Shown: positions 1-8,832, counted from the stretch's first letter. The stretch: DNA of 36,686 bases from an uncultured beta proteobacterium (GCA_903843235.1 CAIMOW010000158.1:1-36686); one strand, 5' to 3'. Notes: generated by a model not told the origin, from the letters alone. Program-made: numbers and translations.

Positions 1-480
1 CATGTTAAAAATCAGGAACATTTCGGCAGTCCAGCGTCCAATTCCCCGAATGGCAGTCAATTCCTTGATCACACTTTCATCGTCCATGCCCTTCCACTGA
101 CGGGCATGCAAACGACCCGAATCGAAGTGCTCGGCTAAATCACGGATGTATTCCACCTTCCGGCCAGACAATCCTGCTGCGCGCAATTCTTCAACGCTTA
201 ATGCCAGGATATTTTTGGGGTTCACTTTCTTTTTAGCAGTAAGAAGCACTTTGTTCCAAACCGATTGTGCGGCAGCTACAGAAATTTGTTGGCCAACAAT
301 CGCTCTGGATAATGTAATAAAAGCGTCACCCCGGGTGACTAAAAAACCGGAGCCGTATTTAGGAATAATTTTTTTAAGGATACGGTCATGCTTCATGAGT
401 TCAGTACAGGCCTGAGCCCAATATTCTGGAGCAATCTCTTGCACAATCACATCCCCAGTCTTTTCTTTAATCGGGGCCAC
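1..480 (-). CDS. DNA-3-methyladenine glycosylase, AlkA/HhH-GPD family (partial, 3' end outside window)
   Basis: Base-excision repair glycosylase that removes alkylated bases from DNA. The reading frame runs off the left edge, so only the first 160 codons are here. Seen: a GQQIS segment typical of the HhH-GPD fold, and near the edge the helix-hairpin-helix stretch ELTAIRGIGRWTAEMF. The catalytic aspartate that follows this hairpin in the family lies outside the window. I chose GTG at 478-480 as start ([10 protein letters not shown]...). Its first base is the last base of the cysS TAG stop, which suggests translational coupling to cysS upstream. An internal ATG at 394-396 would cut off the N-terminal helices and is less likely. 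Confidence 0.85.
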   Translation of the reverse strand, partial: MAPIKEKTGDVIVQEIAPEYWAQACTELMKHDRILKKIIPKYGSGFLVTRGDAFITLSRAIVGQQISVAAAQSVWNKVLLTAKKKVNPKNILALSVEELRAAGLSGRKVEYIRDLAEHFDSGRLHARQWKGMDDESVIKELTAIRGIGRWTAEMFLIFNM

Positions 481-1904
481 TATGCTCTACGCCACTCAGT
501 AATGCCACCTGGTTTATCTTCCAGCACAACGCCTTGCGCTAGCAAGTCTTTGCGAATCGCATCGGCCTTCGCAAAATCTTTTGCTTGTTTAGCGGCTACG
601 CGCGCTGCAATTTGCGCTTCAATCGCTGGTGCATCTAAACCTTGCTCGCCATCTCTTGACCCTGCTTGCAAGAATGTCGTGGGGTCGCGTTGCAAGAAAT
701 TGATCATCCCCGCAAGGGATCTTAAGGTGTTCGCGAGGAGCAATTTCTCATCACCTTGAGCGCGATTGAGTTCGCTAGCCAAATCAAACAGCGCGGCAAT
801 CGCTTCTGGGGTATTAAAGTCATCATTCATCGCTGCTGTAAAACGCTCAGCCCATGGGGATGCACGATCTAGGGGAATAGGACTCATCACTGGCGCTTGG
901 GCAAGGGCGGTATATAAACGCACCAAGCCCGAACGCGCTTCTTCTAGCTGAGCATCGCTGTAATTAATGGGACTGCGGTAATGGGCTTTGAGCATAAAAA
1001 AGCGCACCACTTCAGGATCAAAACTGTTTAGTACATCTCGAATTAAAAAGAAATTACCCAATGACTTGGACATCTTCTCTTCATTCACCCGAATGTGGCC
1101 GTTATGCATCCAGTAATTGACAAAGGGGGCATCTTCTACTTTGCGGTCTTGACCATACAAAGCGCCTTCGCTTTGAGCGATCTCATTTTCATGATGGGGA
1201 AACTGTAAGTCCGCACCGCCGCCGTGAATATCAAAATGCTCGCCAAGCAAGTCGCAAGACATGGCCGAGCACTCAATATGCCAACCAGGGCGACCCTCAC
1301 CCCAAGGGGAATTCCAACGCGTGTCTGTAGGCTCATCCGGTTTGGCGCTCTTCCAGAGTGCAAAGTCCAGAGGATCACGCTTACCGCCACCGATAGCGAC
1401 ACGCTCTCCCGCATTTAATTCATCCAGACTTTTGCCTGAGAGCTGTCCATATTGCGGAAATAAACGAACGGCAAAGTTCACATCACCATCATCGCCTTGA
1501 TAAGCCAATTCATACTTAATCAAGCGGCCTATCATGCCTTGCATCTGCAAAATGTAGTCGGTAGCGCGCGGCTCTTGATCAGGATGCATCAAGCCCAATT
1601 CATCAGAATCAGCATGCATCGCCTTAATAAAACGATTGGTCAGCGCTGCAATCGGCTCGCCATTCTCAACGGCGCGCTTAATGATTTTGTCGTCAATATC
1701 GGTGATATTGCGCACATAAATCACCTCATAGCCACTCGCCCTTAACCAACGCACTACCATATCGAAAACGATCATGACGCGAGCATGGCCAATATGACAA
1801 AAGTCATAAACCGTCATGCCACAGACGTACATCTTCACCTTGCCCGGCACGATGGGCTTAAATTCCTGTTTAGAACGGCTTAGAGTGTTATAGATTTGCA
1901 GCAT
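480..1904 (-). CDS. cysS: Cysteinyl-tRNA synthetase
   Basis: Charges tRNA-Cys with cysteine in the cytoplasm. The 474-residue protein has the class I signatures: CHIGHAR (HIGH) near residue 36, just after the zinc-binding Cys of [15 protein letters not shown] with the second zinc cysteine near the middle; and [10 protein letters not shown] (KMSKS) in the C-terminal half of the catalytic domain. The C-terminal region ([24 protein letters not shown]) is the usual DALR/anticodon-side helical part. Length is normal for the family. It is divergent from the TPR lipoprotein gene (88 nt gap) and overlaps the downstream glycosylase start by one base. A TATA-like stretch lies just upstream of the ATG, with no clear Shine-Dalgarno sequence. 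Confidence 0.97.
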   Translation of the reverse strand: MLQIYNTLSRSKQEFKPIVPGKVKMYVCGMTVYDFCHIGHARVMIVFDMVVRWLRASGYEVIYVRNITDIDDKIIKRAVENGEPIAALTNRFIKAMHADSDELGLMHPDQEPRATDYILQMQGMIGRLIKYELAYQGDDGDVNFAVRLFPQYGQLSGKSLDELNAGERVAIGGGKRDPLDFALWKSAKPDEPTDTRWNSPWGEGRPGWHIECSAMSCDLLGEHFDIHGGGADLQFPHHENEIAQSEGALYGQDRKVEDAPFVNYWMHNGHIRVNEEKMSKSLGNFFLIRDVLNSFDPEVVRFFMLKAHYRSPINYSDAQLEEARSGLVRLYTALAQAPVMSPIPLDRASPWAERFTAAMNDDFNTPEAIAALFDLASELNRAQGDEKLLLANTLRSLAGMINFLQRDPTTFLQAGSRDGEQGLDAPAIEAQIAARVAAKQAKDFAKADAIRKDLLAQGVVLEDKPGGITEWRRA

Positions 1905-1992
1905 AGGGCTATAAAAGGTGGGGCAAGTTGCGCCAATTTGTTAGACTGAGCGCTGAGTATATCGAATGAGTTAGTTTTACACCCTTCCCCCT

Positions 1993-2799
1993 ATGTCAGC
2001 TACCCCCTTAGCATTGCGTCCAATCCGTATTAGGATCTTAGGCGCTATATTAGTTGCGCTTAGTCTAGCGGGCTGTAGCACGCCTGGTCAACAGCAAGCA
2101 AGCGCTGAAATAAAAGCCTTAAATACACAGCAAAGCCAAACACCAGCCGCTGCAACCCAGCCCTATTTGGGTGCCTATGGCCCCAACGACCCGCCTAGGC
2201 TCTCTACCAATACGGGTTACGACCCTTTAAACCCTCAGATCTCTGAAGAAGTAGGTCTACCCTACCTCTCATTCTTGATTATTGAGCCAGACCCCGTCAC
2301 CAAGAACGCAGTGCCCTCTGATGTTGAAAAACTACTTAAAGCACGAAAATATTCTGAGGCGATCGATCTGGTCAATAGCCACATTAAAAAATTGCCACGC
2401 AATGTGCAGTTGCGGTTTTTAAAAGCGCGCCTCGAAATTGAGCAGCACCAGTTTGATCAAGCCAGAAAAACGTTGCTAGAAATCACGCAGCAATTTCCAG
2501 AGTTACCTGAACCCTATAACAATCTTGCCGCCTTGGCTGCAAACGAAAATCAGTGGACTGAGGCTCGCGATTATTTAGAACTCGCCCTCAAACTGCGTCC
2601 CAGCTACGCCATTGCCTCAGCTAATCTGGGCGAGGTCTACATTCGTCTAGGTGCAAAGGCCTATGAGAATGCAGCAGAAGCGCAGCCCAATCAGCGCCTG
2701 TTCAGCAACCGTGCCAAAGCATTGCTGGAGATTTTAAAGCCCAGACCGAAAACGCCTCAAGCAGCCCCTATCATCAAATCTATTCCACCCACTAACTGA
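1993..2799 (+). CDS. TPR-repeat lipoprotein
   Basis: Predicted envelope lipoprotein of 268 residues with tetratricopeptide repeats, likely a protein-interaction scaffold; the partner is unknown. Seen: a basic N-terminus, a hydrophobic segment and a lipobox LAGC with Cys28, so the mature protein would start CSTPGQQQ. After a Pro/Gln-rich low-complexity linker (about residues 30-90), helical repeats run from about 110 to 235 (for example [14 protein letters not shown] and [26 protein letters not shown]). The tail is Pro/Lys-rich. No good ribosome-binding site precedes the ATG. It is the first gene of a likely operon with ppiB (19 nt gap) and lpxH. Confidence 0.85.
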   Translation: MSATPLALRPIRIRILGAILVALSLAGCSTPGQQQASAEIKALNTQQSQTPAAATQPYLGAYGPNDPPRLSTNTGYDPLNPQISEEVGLPYLSFLIIEPDPVTKNAVPSDVEKLLKARKYSEAIDLVNSHIKKLPRNVQLRFLKARLEIEQHQFDQARKTLLEITQQFPELPEPYNNLAALAANENQWTEARDYLELALKLRPSYAIASANLGEVYIRLGAKAYENAAEAQPNQRLFSNRAKALLEILKPRPKTPQAAPIIKSIPPTN

Positions 2800-2818
2800 T
2801 CAGAAAGTAGACCAAACA

Positions 2819-3322
2819 ATGGCGAAAGTACTTCTTAAAACCAATAAGGGTGATATCACCCTCACCCTTGACGCTGCCAAGGCACCTAAAACCGTTGCCA
2901 ACTTTTTAGAGTATGTCAAAAAAGGGCACTATGACAGAACCATCTTTCATCGCGTTATCGATAACTTTATGGTTCAAGGTGGTGGCATGACGGCTGGCTT
3001 AAAAGAAAAGTCTTTTGGCGCCCAAATTGAAAATGAGGCTGACAATGGCTTAAAGAATGCGCGCGGTACTGTAGCCATGGCACGCACCAGCGATCCCCAC
3101 TCTGCGACTGCTCAGTTTTTTATTAACGTCGGTGATAACGATTTTTTAAATCACAGCGCTAAAAGTGCACAAGGCTGGGGCTATGCTGTATTTGGCAAAG
3201 TCACGGACGGCATGGATGTGGTTGATACGATCCGTAAGGTTAAGACCGGGACTACTGGCTTTCATCAAGATGTACCTGCTGAAGATGTCGTGATTGAAAA
3301 GGCTAGCGTTCTCGAGGAATGA
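2819..3322 (+). CDS. ppiB: Peptidyl-prolyl cis-trans isomerase, cyclophilin type
   Basis: Catalyses cis-trans isomerisation of proline peptide bonds. The 167-residue protein is a single cyclophilin domain. Visible signatures are [14 protein letters not shown] with the catalytic Arg, the [17 protein letters not shown] core strand and [16 protein letters not shown]. There is no signal peptide, so it should be the cytoplasmic PpiB type and not periplasmic PpiA. It lies between the TPR lipoprotein and lpxH. Its TGA overlaps the lpxH ATG by four bases (ATGA), a strong sign of shared translation. The internal GAGGAATG at its end serves as the ribosome-binding site for lpxH. Confidence 0.95.
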   Translation: MAKVLLKTNKGDITLTLDAAKAPKTVANFLEYVKKGHYDRTIFHRVIDNFMVQGGGMTAGLKEKSFGAQIENEADNGLKNARGTVAMARTSDPHSATAQFFINVGDNDFLNHSAKSAQGWGYAVFGKVTDGMDVVDTIRKVKTGTTGFHQDVPAEDVVIEKASVLEE

Positions 3323-4110
3323 TGTTGCAGTACGCGAGCGCCCTGCTCATTTCTGACTTGCACCTTACGCCGTCAATGCCCTTGACGGCGCAACGCTTCT
3401 TCGATTTTTGTGAAAAAGAAGGCCCTGGGGTCGAAGCCGTTTTTATCCTAGGTGATTTATTTGAGTATTGGATCGGCGATGATGCTGCCTTGGAGTCGCC
3501 TTTCCAGCAAGAAGTGAAAAGGGCTATTGCCAATCTCTCCACTAAAACGAAAACGTTTTACATGCACGGCAATCGCGACTTTCTGATTGGCGCTGATTAT
3601 CTAAAGAAAACTGGCATGACCTTATTGCCAGATCCTACACAGATTGATATCGCTGGCAATGCGTACATTCTTTGCCATGGTGATTCACTGTGCACTGCTG
3701 ATATTGGCTATCAAATATTCCGTAACTGGGTGCGCAAACCTTGGCTCCAAAAAATATTTTTGAGAATGCCTTTGCATTGGCGTAAATCAATTGCCAAAAA
3801 TCTGCGCAGCAATAGCTCTGCGCAATATCAAAGTTATGCAGGTAATGCCCCGGAGGACAGAGCTAGAAAAACCAATGTCACCTTAGAAGCTTGCGCCGCA
3901 TTACTCAGAGATTTTCCTGGTAACAACTTAATTCATGGCCATACCCATCTACCAGCCCATCATCATGAGCAATTACATGAACAAACTTGGCAACGCTGGG
4001 TGTTATCGGATTGGGATTTAGATCATCCTGAAAGCAGCCTGCCTAAAGCGAGCGCTCTCAGAATTGATTTATGTGGCGTACATTACATCGACCTCGTAAA
4101 GGCGCACTAA
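3319..4110 (+). CDS. lpxH: UDP-2,3-diacylglucosamine diphosphatase
   Basis: Hydrolyses UDP-2,3-diacylglucosamine to lipid X and UMP in lipid A synthesis at the inner face of the cytoplasmic membrane. The calcineurin-like metal motifs are all visible in order: SDLHLT near residue 13, [11 protein letters not shown] near 45, HGNRDF near 84, CHGDS near 119 and [11 protein letters not shown] near 203. At 263 residues the length is usual. Start: ATG at 3319 overlaps the ppiB stop by four bases; a second ATG follows directly. The next gene, suhB, converges on it with a 36 nt gap. I see no convincing terminator there, only an 8-base direct repeat TTTGGCCT at 4121 and 4133. Confidence 0.95.
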   Translation: MMLQYASALLISDLHLTPSMPLTAQRFFDFCEKEGPGVEAVFILGDLFEYWIGDDAALESPFQQEVKRAIANLSTKTKTFYMHGNRDFLIGADYLKKTGMTLLPDPTQIDIAGNAYILCHGDSLCTADIGYQIFRNWVRKPWLQKIFLRMPLHWRKSIAKNLRSNSSAQYQSYAGNAPEDRARKTNVTLEACAALLRDFPGNNLIHGHTHLPAHHHEQLHEQTWQRWVLSDWDLDHPESSLPKASALRIDLCGVHYIDLVKAH

Positions 4111-4146
4111 GCTTTGCAACTTTGGCCTTTGTTTTGGCCTACTGGT

Positions 4147-4935
4147 TTAGCAGGTCGAGTACTTTGATAGACACTGCACCATCTGGGCAAAAATACGTGG
4201 ATTAGCAGACATCACTTCGCCACTTTGCAAGAAGCCTTCTTCGCCACGATAGTTACCAATCAGGCCACCAGCTTCAGTAATCAATAATGCCCCAGCTGCC
4301 ATATCCCATGGCTTGAGATCGCTCTCAAAGAAACCATCGTAACGACCCGCAGCCACATACGCGAGGTCTAAAGACGCAGCCCCTGGGCGACGCAGTCCAG
4401 AGCACTGACGTGACATATCAGCAAATATTTTTAAATACTTTTCAAGATCTTGATCTTCGCGATATGGAAAACCTGTTCCAAGTAAACATCCTGCCAAACG
4501 ATCTTGGGTTGCAACCCGCAAACGCCGGCGATCTAAATACGCACCAGCACCACGCGTAGCGGTAAAGAGTTCATCGCGGGTTGGATCGTAAACAACAGCT
4601 TGTTGAGTAACACCATTGACTGCTAATGCAATCGAAACCGCATATTGAGGAAAACCATGGATGAAATTGGTTGTGCCATCTAATGGATCAATGATCCAAA
4701 CATACTCAGCATCGGCATTATGCGCACCGGTTTCTTCAGCTAGAAAGCCGTGGGTTGGATACGCCTCACTGAGCGTTTCAATGATGGCTGCTTCTGCTTG
4801 TTTGTCCACCTCAGTCACAAAATCATTGTGCTGCTTGCGATCAACCTGTAAGCGCTCTAAATTGAGAGAGGCTCGGTTAATAACGGTTCCTGCACGACGA
4901 GCGGCCTTGACGGCCACATTTAACATGGGATGCAT
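4147..4935 (-). CDS. suhB: Inositol monophosphatase family protein (SuhB)
   Basis: Mg2+-dependent phosphatase of the inositol monophosphatase family. In Escherichia coli SuhB also acts in rRNA antitermination. The 262-residue product shows the metal-binding motifs EETG near residue 68, [12 protein letters not shown] near 82 and [15 protein letters not shown] near 210. I start it at the ATG giving [16 protein letters not shown] because this matches the SuhB N-terminus exactly. The open frame extends 34 codons further upstream (to 5037), but that extension is hydrophobic, unlike the family, and overlaps the divergent trmJ leader. The gap to trmJ should hold the promoters of both genes. Confidence 0.95.
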   Translation of the reverse strand: MHPMLNVAVKAARRAGTVINRASLNLERLQVDRKQHNDFVTEVDKQAEAAIIETLSEAYPTHGFLAEETGAHNADAEYVWIIDPLDGTTNFIHGFPQYAVSIALAVNGVTQQAVVYDPTRDELFTATRGAGAYLDRRRLRVATQDRLAGCLLGTGFPYREDQDLEKYLKIFADMSRQCSGLRRPGAASLDLAYVAAGRYDGFFESDLKPWDMAAGALLITEAGGLIGNYRGEEGFLQSGEVMSANPRIFAQMVQCLSKYSTC

Positions 4936-5044
4936 AGTATTGATGGACAAATTAAATAAGAACAAGCTCGCGATATTGAAAACTACGGGACAATAACGAG
5001 CTAACAGCTTGATTCTAAACGATAGCCTCCTTGCCAACCAAAAT

Positions 5045-5062
5045 CACCCCCACCCCCACCCC
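5045..5062. repeat. C-tract tandem repeat before trmJ
   Basis: Three cytosine runs of 5, 5 and 4 separated by single A residues (5047-5051, 5053-5057, 5059-5062), ending 4 nt before the preferred trmJ ATG. The unit is six bases (ACCCCC). If translation began at the upstream TTG (5031) it would encode a Thr-Pro repeat in frame. Three G-runs on the other strand fall short of the usual four for a quadruplex. Confidence 0.7.
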
Positions 5063-5066
5063 TGTA

Positions 5067-5810
5067 ATGAATCCCGCAAAAGCCGACTTAATACGATGGG
5101 CGCTAGTTGAAACAAGCCATCCGGGCAATGTAGGCTCTGCTGCGCGAGCGCTTAAAACAATGGGCTTTAGCGATTTGCGTCTGATTAATCCCAGAATCAA
5201 GGGTATTGCACAAGAACCCGAGGCCATTGCTTTAGCCAGTGGCGCGAGCGATGTATTGGCGTCTAGCCAAGAATCACACTCCCTAGAATCAGCCTTGCAA
5301 GACTGTTCATTGGTGTTAGGGCTGACCAGTCGAGACCGTGAGTTCGGACCCCCTCCCATCGATTGGGCGTCTGCCCGCGCCCTGATTCAAGAGACGCTAG
5401 CAAATCATCAGCGGGTTGCCATGGTCTTTGGCACCGAAAGAACTGGCCTAGAAAACGAGCATCTAGCCTTGTGCACCCATCGGGTATGGCTCGATGCGAA
5501 TCCCACTTATCCCTCGCTAAACCTAGCCCAAGCCCTGATGGTGTGCGCTTTCACCCTGAGAGAGGCTCTGAGTAAGCCCTCTGGCGAAGGTTATGGCAGC
5601 CCGACCATGCCAGACTATGCAGACCCAAGTGCTGTTGCCGCCATGCTAGAGCACTGGCGAGAGGGTTTAGAGGCAATTGGCTACCTTGACCCTTCCCAGC
5701 CCAAAAAACTCATGGCCCGCCTACAGGCCCTATTTTCTAGAAGTCGCCTTCAGAAAGAGGAAATTGATCTTCTTCGGGGCATCGCAAAACAAATGCTCCT
5801 GAGAAAATAA
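5067..5810 (+). CDS. trmJ: tRNA (cytidine/uridine-2'-O-)-methyltransferase TrmJ
   Basis: SpoU/TrmH-type SPOUT methyltransferase that 2'-O-methylates position 32 in the tRNA anticodon loop. The 247-residue product carries all three knot motifs: VETSHPGNVGSAARA near residue 16, VMVFGTERTGLENEHL near 125, and PSLNLAQALMVCAF near 155. A C-terminal helical extension (about 190-247) is typical of TrmJ. The start is uncertain. The frame is open from a TTG at 5031, but the ATG at 5067 (MNPAKADLIRWALVETS) fits the family better. Neither has a Shine-Dalgarno sequence, because the upstream region is a C-tract. It is followed 23 nt later by cysE. Confidence 0.9.
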   Translation: MNPAKADLIRWALVETSHPGNVGSAARALKTMGFSDLRLINPRIKGIAQEPEAIALASGASDVLASSQESHSLESALQDCSLVLGLTSRDREFGPPPIDWASARALIQETLANHQRVAMVFGTERTGLENEHLALCTHRVWLDANPTYPSLNLAQALMVCAFTLREALSKPSGEGYGSPTMPDYADPSAVAAMLEHWREGLEAIGYLDPSQPKKLMARLQALFSRSRLQKEEIDLLRGIAKQMLLRK

Positions 5811-5827
5811 GCGTATCCCGCTAAAAT
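5799..5827 (+). promoter_or_regulatory. Candidate promoter for cysE
   Basis: CTGAGA (5799-5804; 4 of 6 to TTGACA), a 17-base spacer, then TAAAAT (5822-5827; 5 of 6 to TATAAT). The -10 element ends six bases before the cysE ATG, so transcription would begin at or next to the start codon, giving a leaderless mRNA. No ribosome-binding site is present, which agrees with this. The -35 lies inside the last codons of trmJ. Confidence 0.4.
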
Positions 5828-5833
5828 CAAGCT

Positions 5834-6598
5834 ATGTTTAATACGCTTTTTGACCAAGTCGATTCCATCATTGCCCGTGACCCTGCCGCAAGAAACCGTC
5901 TTGAGGTCATCACCTGCTATCCCGGCTTGCATGCTATTTGGCTACACCGCATCTCGCATTTCTTATGGACCATTGGACTGAAGTGGATTGCACGTCTGTT
6001 ATCCGTATTTGCTAGATTCTTGACTGGGATTGAAATTCATCCGGGAGCTCAGATCGGCCGGCGCGTATTTTTAGATCACGGCCTTGGTATTGTGATCGGC
6101 GAAACCACACAGATTGGTGATGACTGCACGATCTATCAAGGCGTCACATTAGGCGGTACATCGCTTTATAAAGGGGTGAAGCGTCACCCGACTCTTGGCA
6201 AAGATGTCGTGATCAGCGCAGGTGCAAAAGTACTGGGCGGCTTTACCGTTGGCGATGGTGCACGGGTTGGCTCTAATGCTGTGGTGCTCAAAGAAATTCC
6301 ACCTGGCGCTACGGCTGTTGGTATTCCAGCACGAGTACTGCATCCGGATTTACCCAAAAGCTCTGACAGCAAAACCAAAGAATATTTTTCCGCTTATGGC
6401 ATTACCCCGAATGTGGATGATCCTGTCTCGATGGCCCTAAAAGGATTGATCGACGCTAGCCTTGAGCAAGAAGCCAAGATCATCGCTCTTGAGCAAGCTT
6501 TAGCAAGATTAGGAAATCCCTCTGGTGCTAGTAATCCAGCCGAAGAGAGTGCTACCAAGCGTGACCTTGGCACCCTTAAAGAATGGCTTAAGGAATAA
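5834..6598 (+). CDS. cysE: Serine O-acetyltransferase
   Basis: Transfers acetyl from acetyl-CoA to serine, making O-acetylserine, the committed precursor of cysteine. The 254-residue protein has a short N-terminal helical domain (about 1-60) followed by left-handed beta-helix hexapeptide repeats (about 65-170). Active-site motifs DHGLGIVIGETTQIGDD and GVTLGGTSLYKGVKRHPTLG are visible, with the catalytic Asp/His pair of the family. The N-terminal domain is shorter than in enteric CysE, as in the epsC/SrpH-like forms. The C-terminal tail after 175 is polar and poorly conserved. It follows trmJ by 23 nt and meets slyD head-on with only 7 nt between stops. Confidence 0.95.
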   Translation: MFNTLFDQVDSIIARDPAARNRLEVITCYPGLHAIWLHRISHFLWTIGLKWIARLLSVFARFLTGIEIHPGAQIGRRVFLDHGLGIVIGETTQIGDDCTIYQGVTLGGTSLYKGVKRHPTLGKDVVISAGAKVLGGFTVGDGARVGSNAVVLKEIPPGATAVGIPARVLHPDLPKSSDSKTKEYFSAYGITPNVDDPVSMALKGLIDASLEQEAKIIALEQALARLGNPSGASNPAEESATKRDLGTLKEWLKE

Positions 6599-6605
6599 GT
6601 CTTAC

Positions 6606-7244
6606 TTAATGCAGGGTGCGAGGATTCGGGTTATTTAAGGTGCTGTTATCTAGCAAACCATCTAGATCTTCCTCATCATCCTCATCTTGCTCATTGGGCA
6701 TGCCAAAGATAAAACTCTCTGCACCTTTGGGATGACCATTTTCAATTTCAGCATGGGTTGCTTCACGAATATCTTCAACCTGGACCCAAAAACGCAAGGC
6801 CATTCCCGCTAGAGGATGGTTGCCATCCAGCACCACCTGATTGTCAGCAACATCTGTGACGGTATAAATCAAGGTATCTTCATCGCCATCATCACCATCA
6901 TCGGACTCAGCTACCAAGCCTTGCTCATCAGCACCTTCTTCCGTCTGCGCCTCAGGCACACCTTCAAACTGCATACCTACCTCTAGTGGCTCTGGAAAAC
7001 GCACCCGCGGCTCAATCTTGAGTAGTTCTGGATCGTAGTCACCAAATGCTTCGTTAGGCTCAAGCTGAATGGTGGTCTCGTAACCAACATTTTGACCATC
7101 GAGCATCGTCTCGATTTTTGGAAAAGTGCCGTCATAGCCACCGTGCAGGTATACCATCGGAGAATCTGGTTCTTCGATGACATTATTCTGAGCATCAGTT
7201 AACTTGTAGCGAAGGGATACGATGGTATTTTTTGCGATCTTCAT
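6606..7244 (-). CDS. slyD: FKBP-type peptidyl-prolyl isomerase, SlyD family
   Basis: Prolyl isomerase and chaperone of the SlyD type. The 212-residue product starts MKIAKNTIVSLRYKL and has the FKBP core split by an insert-in-flap domain, with VYLHGGYDG near residue 31, EAFGDYDPEL near 65 and VVLDGNHPLAG near 137. Two oddities are visible. Residues 98-124 are a highly acidic insertion between flap strands that Escherichia coli SlyD lacks. The C-terminus is acidic and lacks the His/Cys-rich metal-binding tail, so nickel binding is doubtful. The frame is open to an ATG at 7262 (MFDEFR extension); I prefer 7244 because it aligns with the family start. Divergent from the oxygenase gene. Confidence 0.9.
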   Translation of the reverse strand: MKIAKNTIVSLRYKLTDAQNNVIEEPDSPMVYLHGGYDGTFPKIETMLDGQNVGYETTIQLEPNEAFGDYDPELLKIEPRVRFPEPLEVGMQFEGVPEAQTEEGADEQGLVAESDDGDDGDEDTLIYTVTDVADNQVVLDGNHPLAGMALRFWVQVEDIREATHAEIENGHPKGAESFIFGMPNEQDEDDEEDLDGLLDNSTLNNPNPRTLH

Positions 7245-7297
7245 GCGGAATTCATCAAACATTGATTTTTAATTAGTTTCTAGATAGCTTTTACTTT

Positions 7298-8527
7298 ATG
7301 ACTTCATTTTACTTGAGCAAGCCGTACGAGCCTCCCCAGGCTCCAAAAACCTTGCCCCTTGACAGGCCATGGGCCTTATTTGGGGGAATCAGCCCACAAA
7401 AGTTCATGAAGACCTATTGGCATAAAAAGCCTTTGCTGATTCGAGGTGCCATCCCGGCATTTAAGCTTGCTCAGCAAGCAAATGAACCCTTAGCAAGCCC
7501 GATTTCTGCAGACGGCCTTTTCAAGATCGCCGGCAATGATGCCGCTGAATCAAGACTGATTCAGGCTAAACCCTGGAGCTTTACAGAGGGTCCATTTCAG
7601 AAAAAAACATTACCCACTATCAATACCGCCCATTGGACGCTACTCCTTCAGGGGATGGAAGCGCATCACCCTGCGGCAGCCAAGATTTTGTCCTGGTTTC
7701 GGTTTATTCCAGACGCTCGTCTAGATGATTTGATGATTAGCATTGCAGGTCCCGGTGGTGGTGTTGGCCCCCACTTTGATTCTTACGATGTCTTCCTAAT
7801 TCAAATGGCGGGTCGTAGACGCTGGCAAATTTCTGAACAAAAAGATTTGAGCCTTAACCCCAAGTTGCCCCTTAAAATTTTGCAAAGCTTTAAGGCTGAA
7901 CAAGAGTGGGTTCTAGAACCAGGCGACATGCTCTATCTTCCACCCCATGTTGCGCATGATGGCGTTGCTCTGGATGCTGGATGTCAAACTTGGTCAGTAG
8001 GATTTCGCTCGCAAAGCTATAAAGAGCTACTCCAAGAAGGTCTATGGCGATTGGCAGAGTCCTTGGAAGATATTCCAGAGCTAGAACAGCACTTTGCAGA
8101 CCCAATGCAAGAGGCTAGCGCCAGTGCAGAGCAACTTCCAGCAGAACTCATCAAGCAAATTGAAGGGAAGTTAAAAGGTTTGAAACTGCATCAAATCAGC
8201 AACTTTTTACCTGGTATTACCGCGTATTTAAGCGAACCCAAGCAGCAGGCCATTTTCGATAGCCCTACTGAACCACTTCCACCAGATGGGTTTAACAAGA
8301 CTCTAGGAAGAAAAACACTCAAACCACACCCTCAGACCCGCATCTTAAGTCTAGGTACTACGGTCTTTTGCAATGGGGAGAATGTCACTAAAGGCCAAGC
8401 ACAAGAGGTGTGCGTTGCTTGGAGAGGCCTGTCATCCCGCAAAGAGCTCACTGGGTCAATAAGGCTCAAAAGCACCAACAAGAGCAGTCTTTATGAAGCT
8501 TACATGGCTGGCTGGTTAATTTTTTAA
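7298..8527 (+). CDS. roxA: JmjC/cupin ribosomal protein arginine hydroxylase (RoxA/YcfD type)
   Basis: Predicted Fe(II)/2-oxoglutarate oxygenase. In Escherichia coli YcfD hydroxylates an arginine of ribosomal protein L16. The 409-residue protein has the cupin iron triad: PHFDSYDVFLIQ gives His159 and Asp161, and PPHVAHDG gives the distal His, most likely His220. GRRRWQI just after the first ligands is typical. A winged-helix-like C-terminal region follows (about 255-409), as in YcfD. The enzyme would need oxygen, iron and 2-oxoglutarate. It is transcribed away from slyD, with a 53 nt gap between the start codons. Substrate assignment is by family only. Confidence 0.88.
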   Translation: MTSFYLSKPYEPPQAPKTLPLDRPWALFGGISPQKFMKTYWHKKPLLIRGAIPAFKLAQQANEPLASPISADGLFKIAGNDAAESRLIQAKPWSFTEGPFQKKTLPTINTAHWTLLLQGMEAHHPAAAKILSWFRFIPDARLDDLMISIAGPGGGVGPHFDSYDVFLIQMAGRRRWQISEQKDLSLNPKLPLKILQSFKAEQEWVLEPGDMLYLPPHVAHDGVALDAGCQTWSVGFRSQSYKELLQEGLWRLAESLEDIPELEQHFADPMQEASASAEQLPAELIKQIEGKLKGLKLHQISNFLPGITAYLSEPKQQAIFDSPTEPLPPDGFNKTLGRKTLKPHPQTRILSLGTTVFCNGENVTKGQAQEVCVAWRGLSSRKELTGSIRLKSTNKSSLYEAYMAGWLIF

Positions 8528-8547
8528 TCCAGAATTAAAGACGTGGC

Positions 8548-8553
8548 TATAAT
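8548..8553 (+). promoter_or_regulatory. Candidate -10 element of the small lipoprotein gene
   Basis: A perfect TATAAT lies 21 nt after the oxygenase stop codon. No good -35 is found at 16-18 bases upstream (TAATCC at 17). It would give a leader of roughly 84 nt before the lipoprotein ATG. Confidence 0.45.
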
Positions 8554-8568
8554 AATTGCTGGATAACA

Positions 8569-8593
8569 CTTAGGGATTAGCCCTTAGTTTTTT
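8569..8593 (+). terminator. Weak hairpin followed by T6 after the oxygenase gene
   Basis: Arms CTTAGGG (8569-8575) and CCCTTAG (8581-8587) pair with one T-T mismatch around a 5-base loop and are followed by six T residues (8588-8593). It could end transcription from the oxygenase gene. If the TATAAT at 8548 is used, it would sit at the very 5' end of the lipoprotein mRNA. Confidence 0.35.
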
Positions 8594-8643
8594 CTAGCAA
8601 CATTAACCGGTTATTGATGTTAATTTTTAAGAGGAAATTACAA

Positions 8644-8817
8644 ATGAAGAAGTCACTCGTATTCGTTGCAATGTTAGCTATCGCTTTGGCCGCTTGCGGT
8701 AAAAAAGAAGAAGCAAAACCTGCTGAAGCTCCTGCTGCTGCTCCTGCTGCTCCTGCTGCTGAAGCTCCTGCTGCTGCTCCAGCTCCTGCTGCTCCTGCTG
8801 CTGACGCTAAGAAGTAA
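8644..8817 (+). CDS. Small Ala/Pro-rich lipoprotein
   Basis: A 57-residue predicted lipoprotein of unknown function. The signal peptide MKKSLVFVAMLAIALAAC ends in a clear lipobox (LAAC, Cys18). A short charged piece (GKKEEAKPAE) follows. The rest is almost only Ala and Pro with a few Glu, ending DAKK, encoded by repeated CCTGCTGCT-type codons. The start is set by a good ribosome-binding site AAGAGGA (8629-8635), 8 nt before ATG 8644; ten more open codons upstream (from 8614) are not used. A strong terminator follows at once, so it is a single-gene transcript, likely abundant. Low-complexity tails of this kind may span the periplasm or contact the cell wall; that is inference. Confidence 0.8.
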   Translation: MKKSLVFVAMLAIALAACGKKEEAKPAEAPAAAPAAPAAEAPAAAPAPAAPAADAKK

Positions 8818-8832
8818 TCTTCTTCTTGAAGA

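Noticed and set aside
1136-1500. Several open frames on both strands inside cysS
   Set aside because: They are shadows of the cysS reading frame; none shows family motifs or a start signal.
4110-4146. Possible terminator between lpxH and suhB
   Set aside because: Only an 8-base direct repeat (TTTGGCCT) is present; there is no stem with a T-run.
4936-5037. 34-codon N-terminal extension of suhB
   Set aside because: The family start MHPML is 34 codons downstream; the extension overlaps the divergent trmJ leader and fits no SuhB.
5045-5062. G-quadruplex on the minus strand at the C-tract
   Set aside because: Only three G-runs are present; a fourth run is missing nearby.
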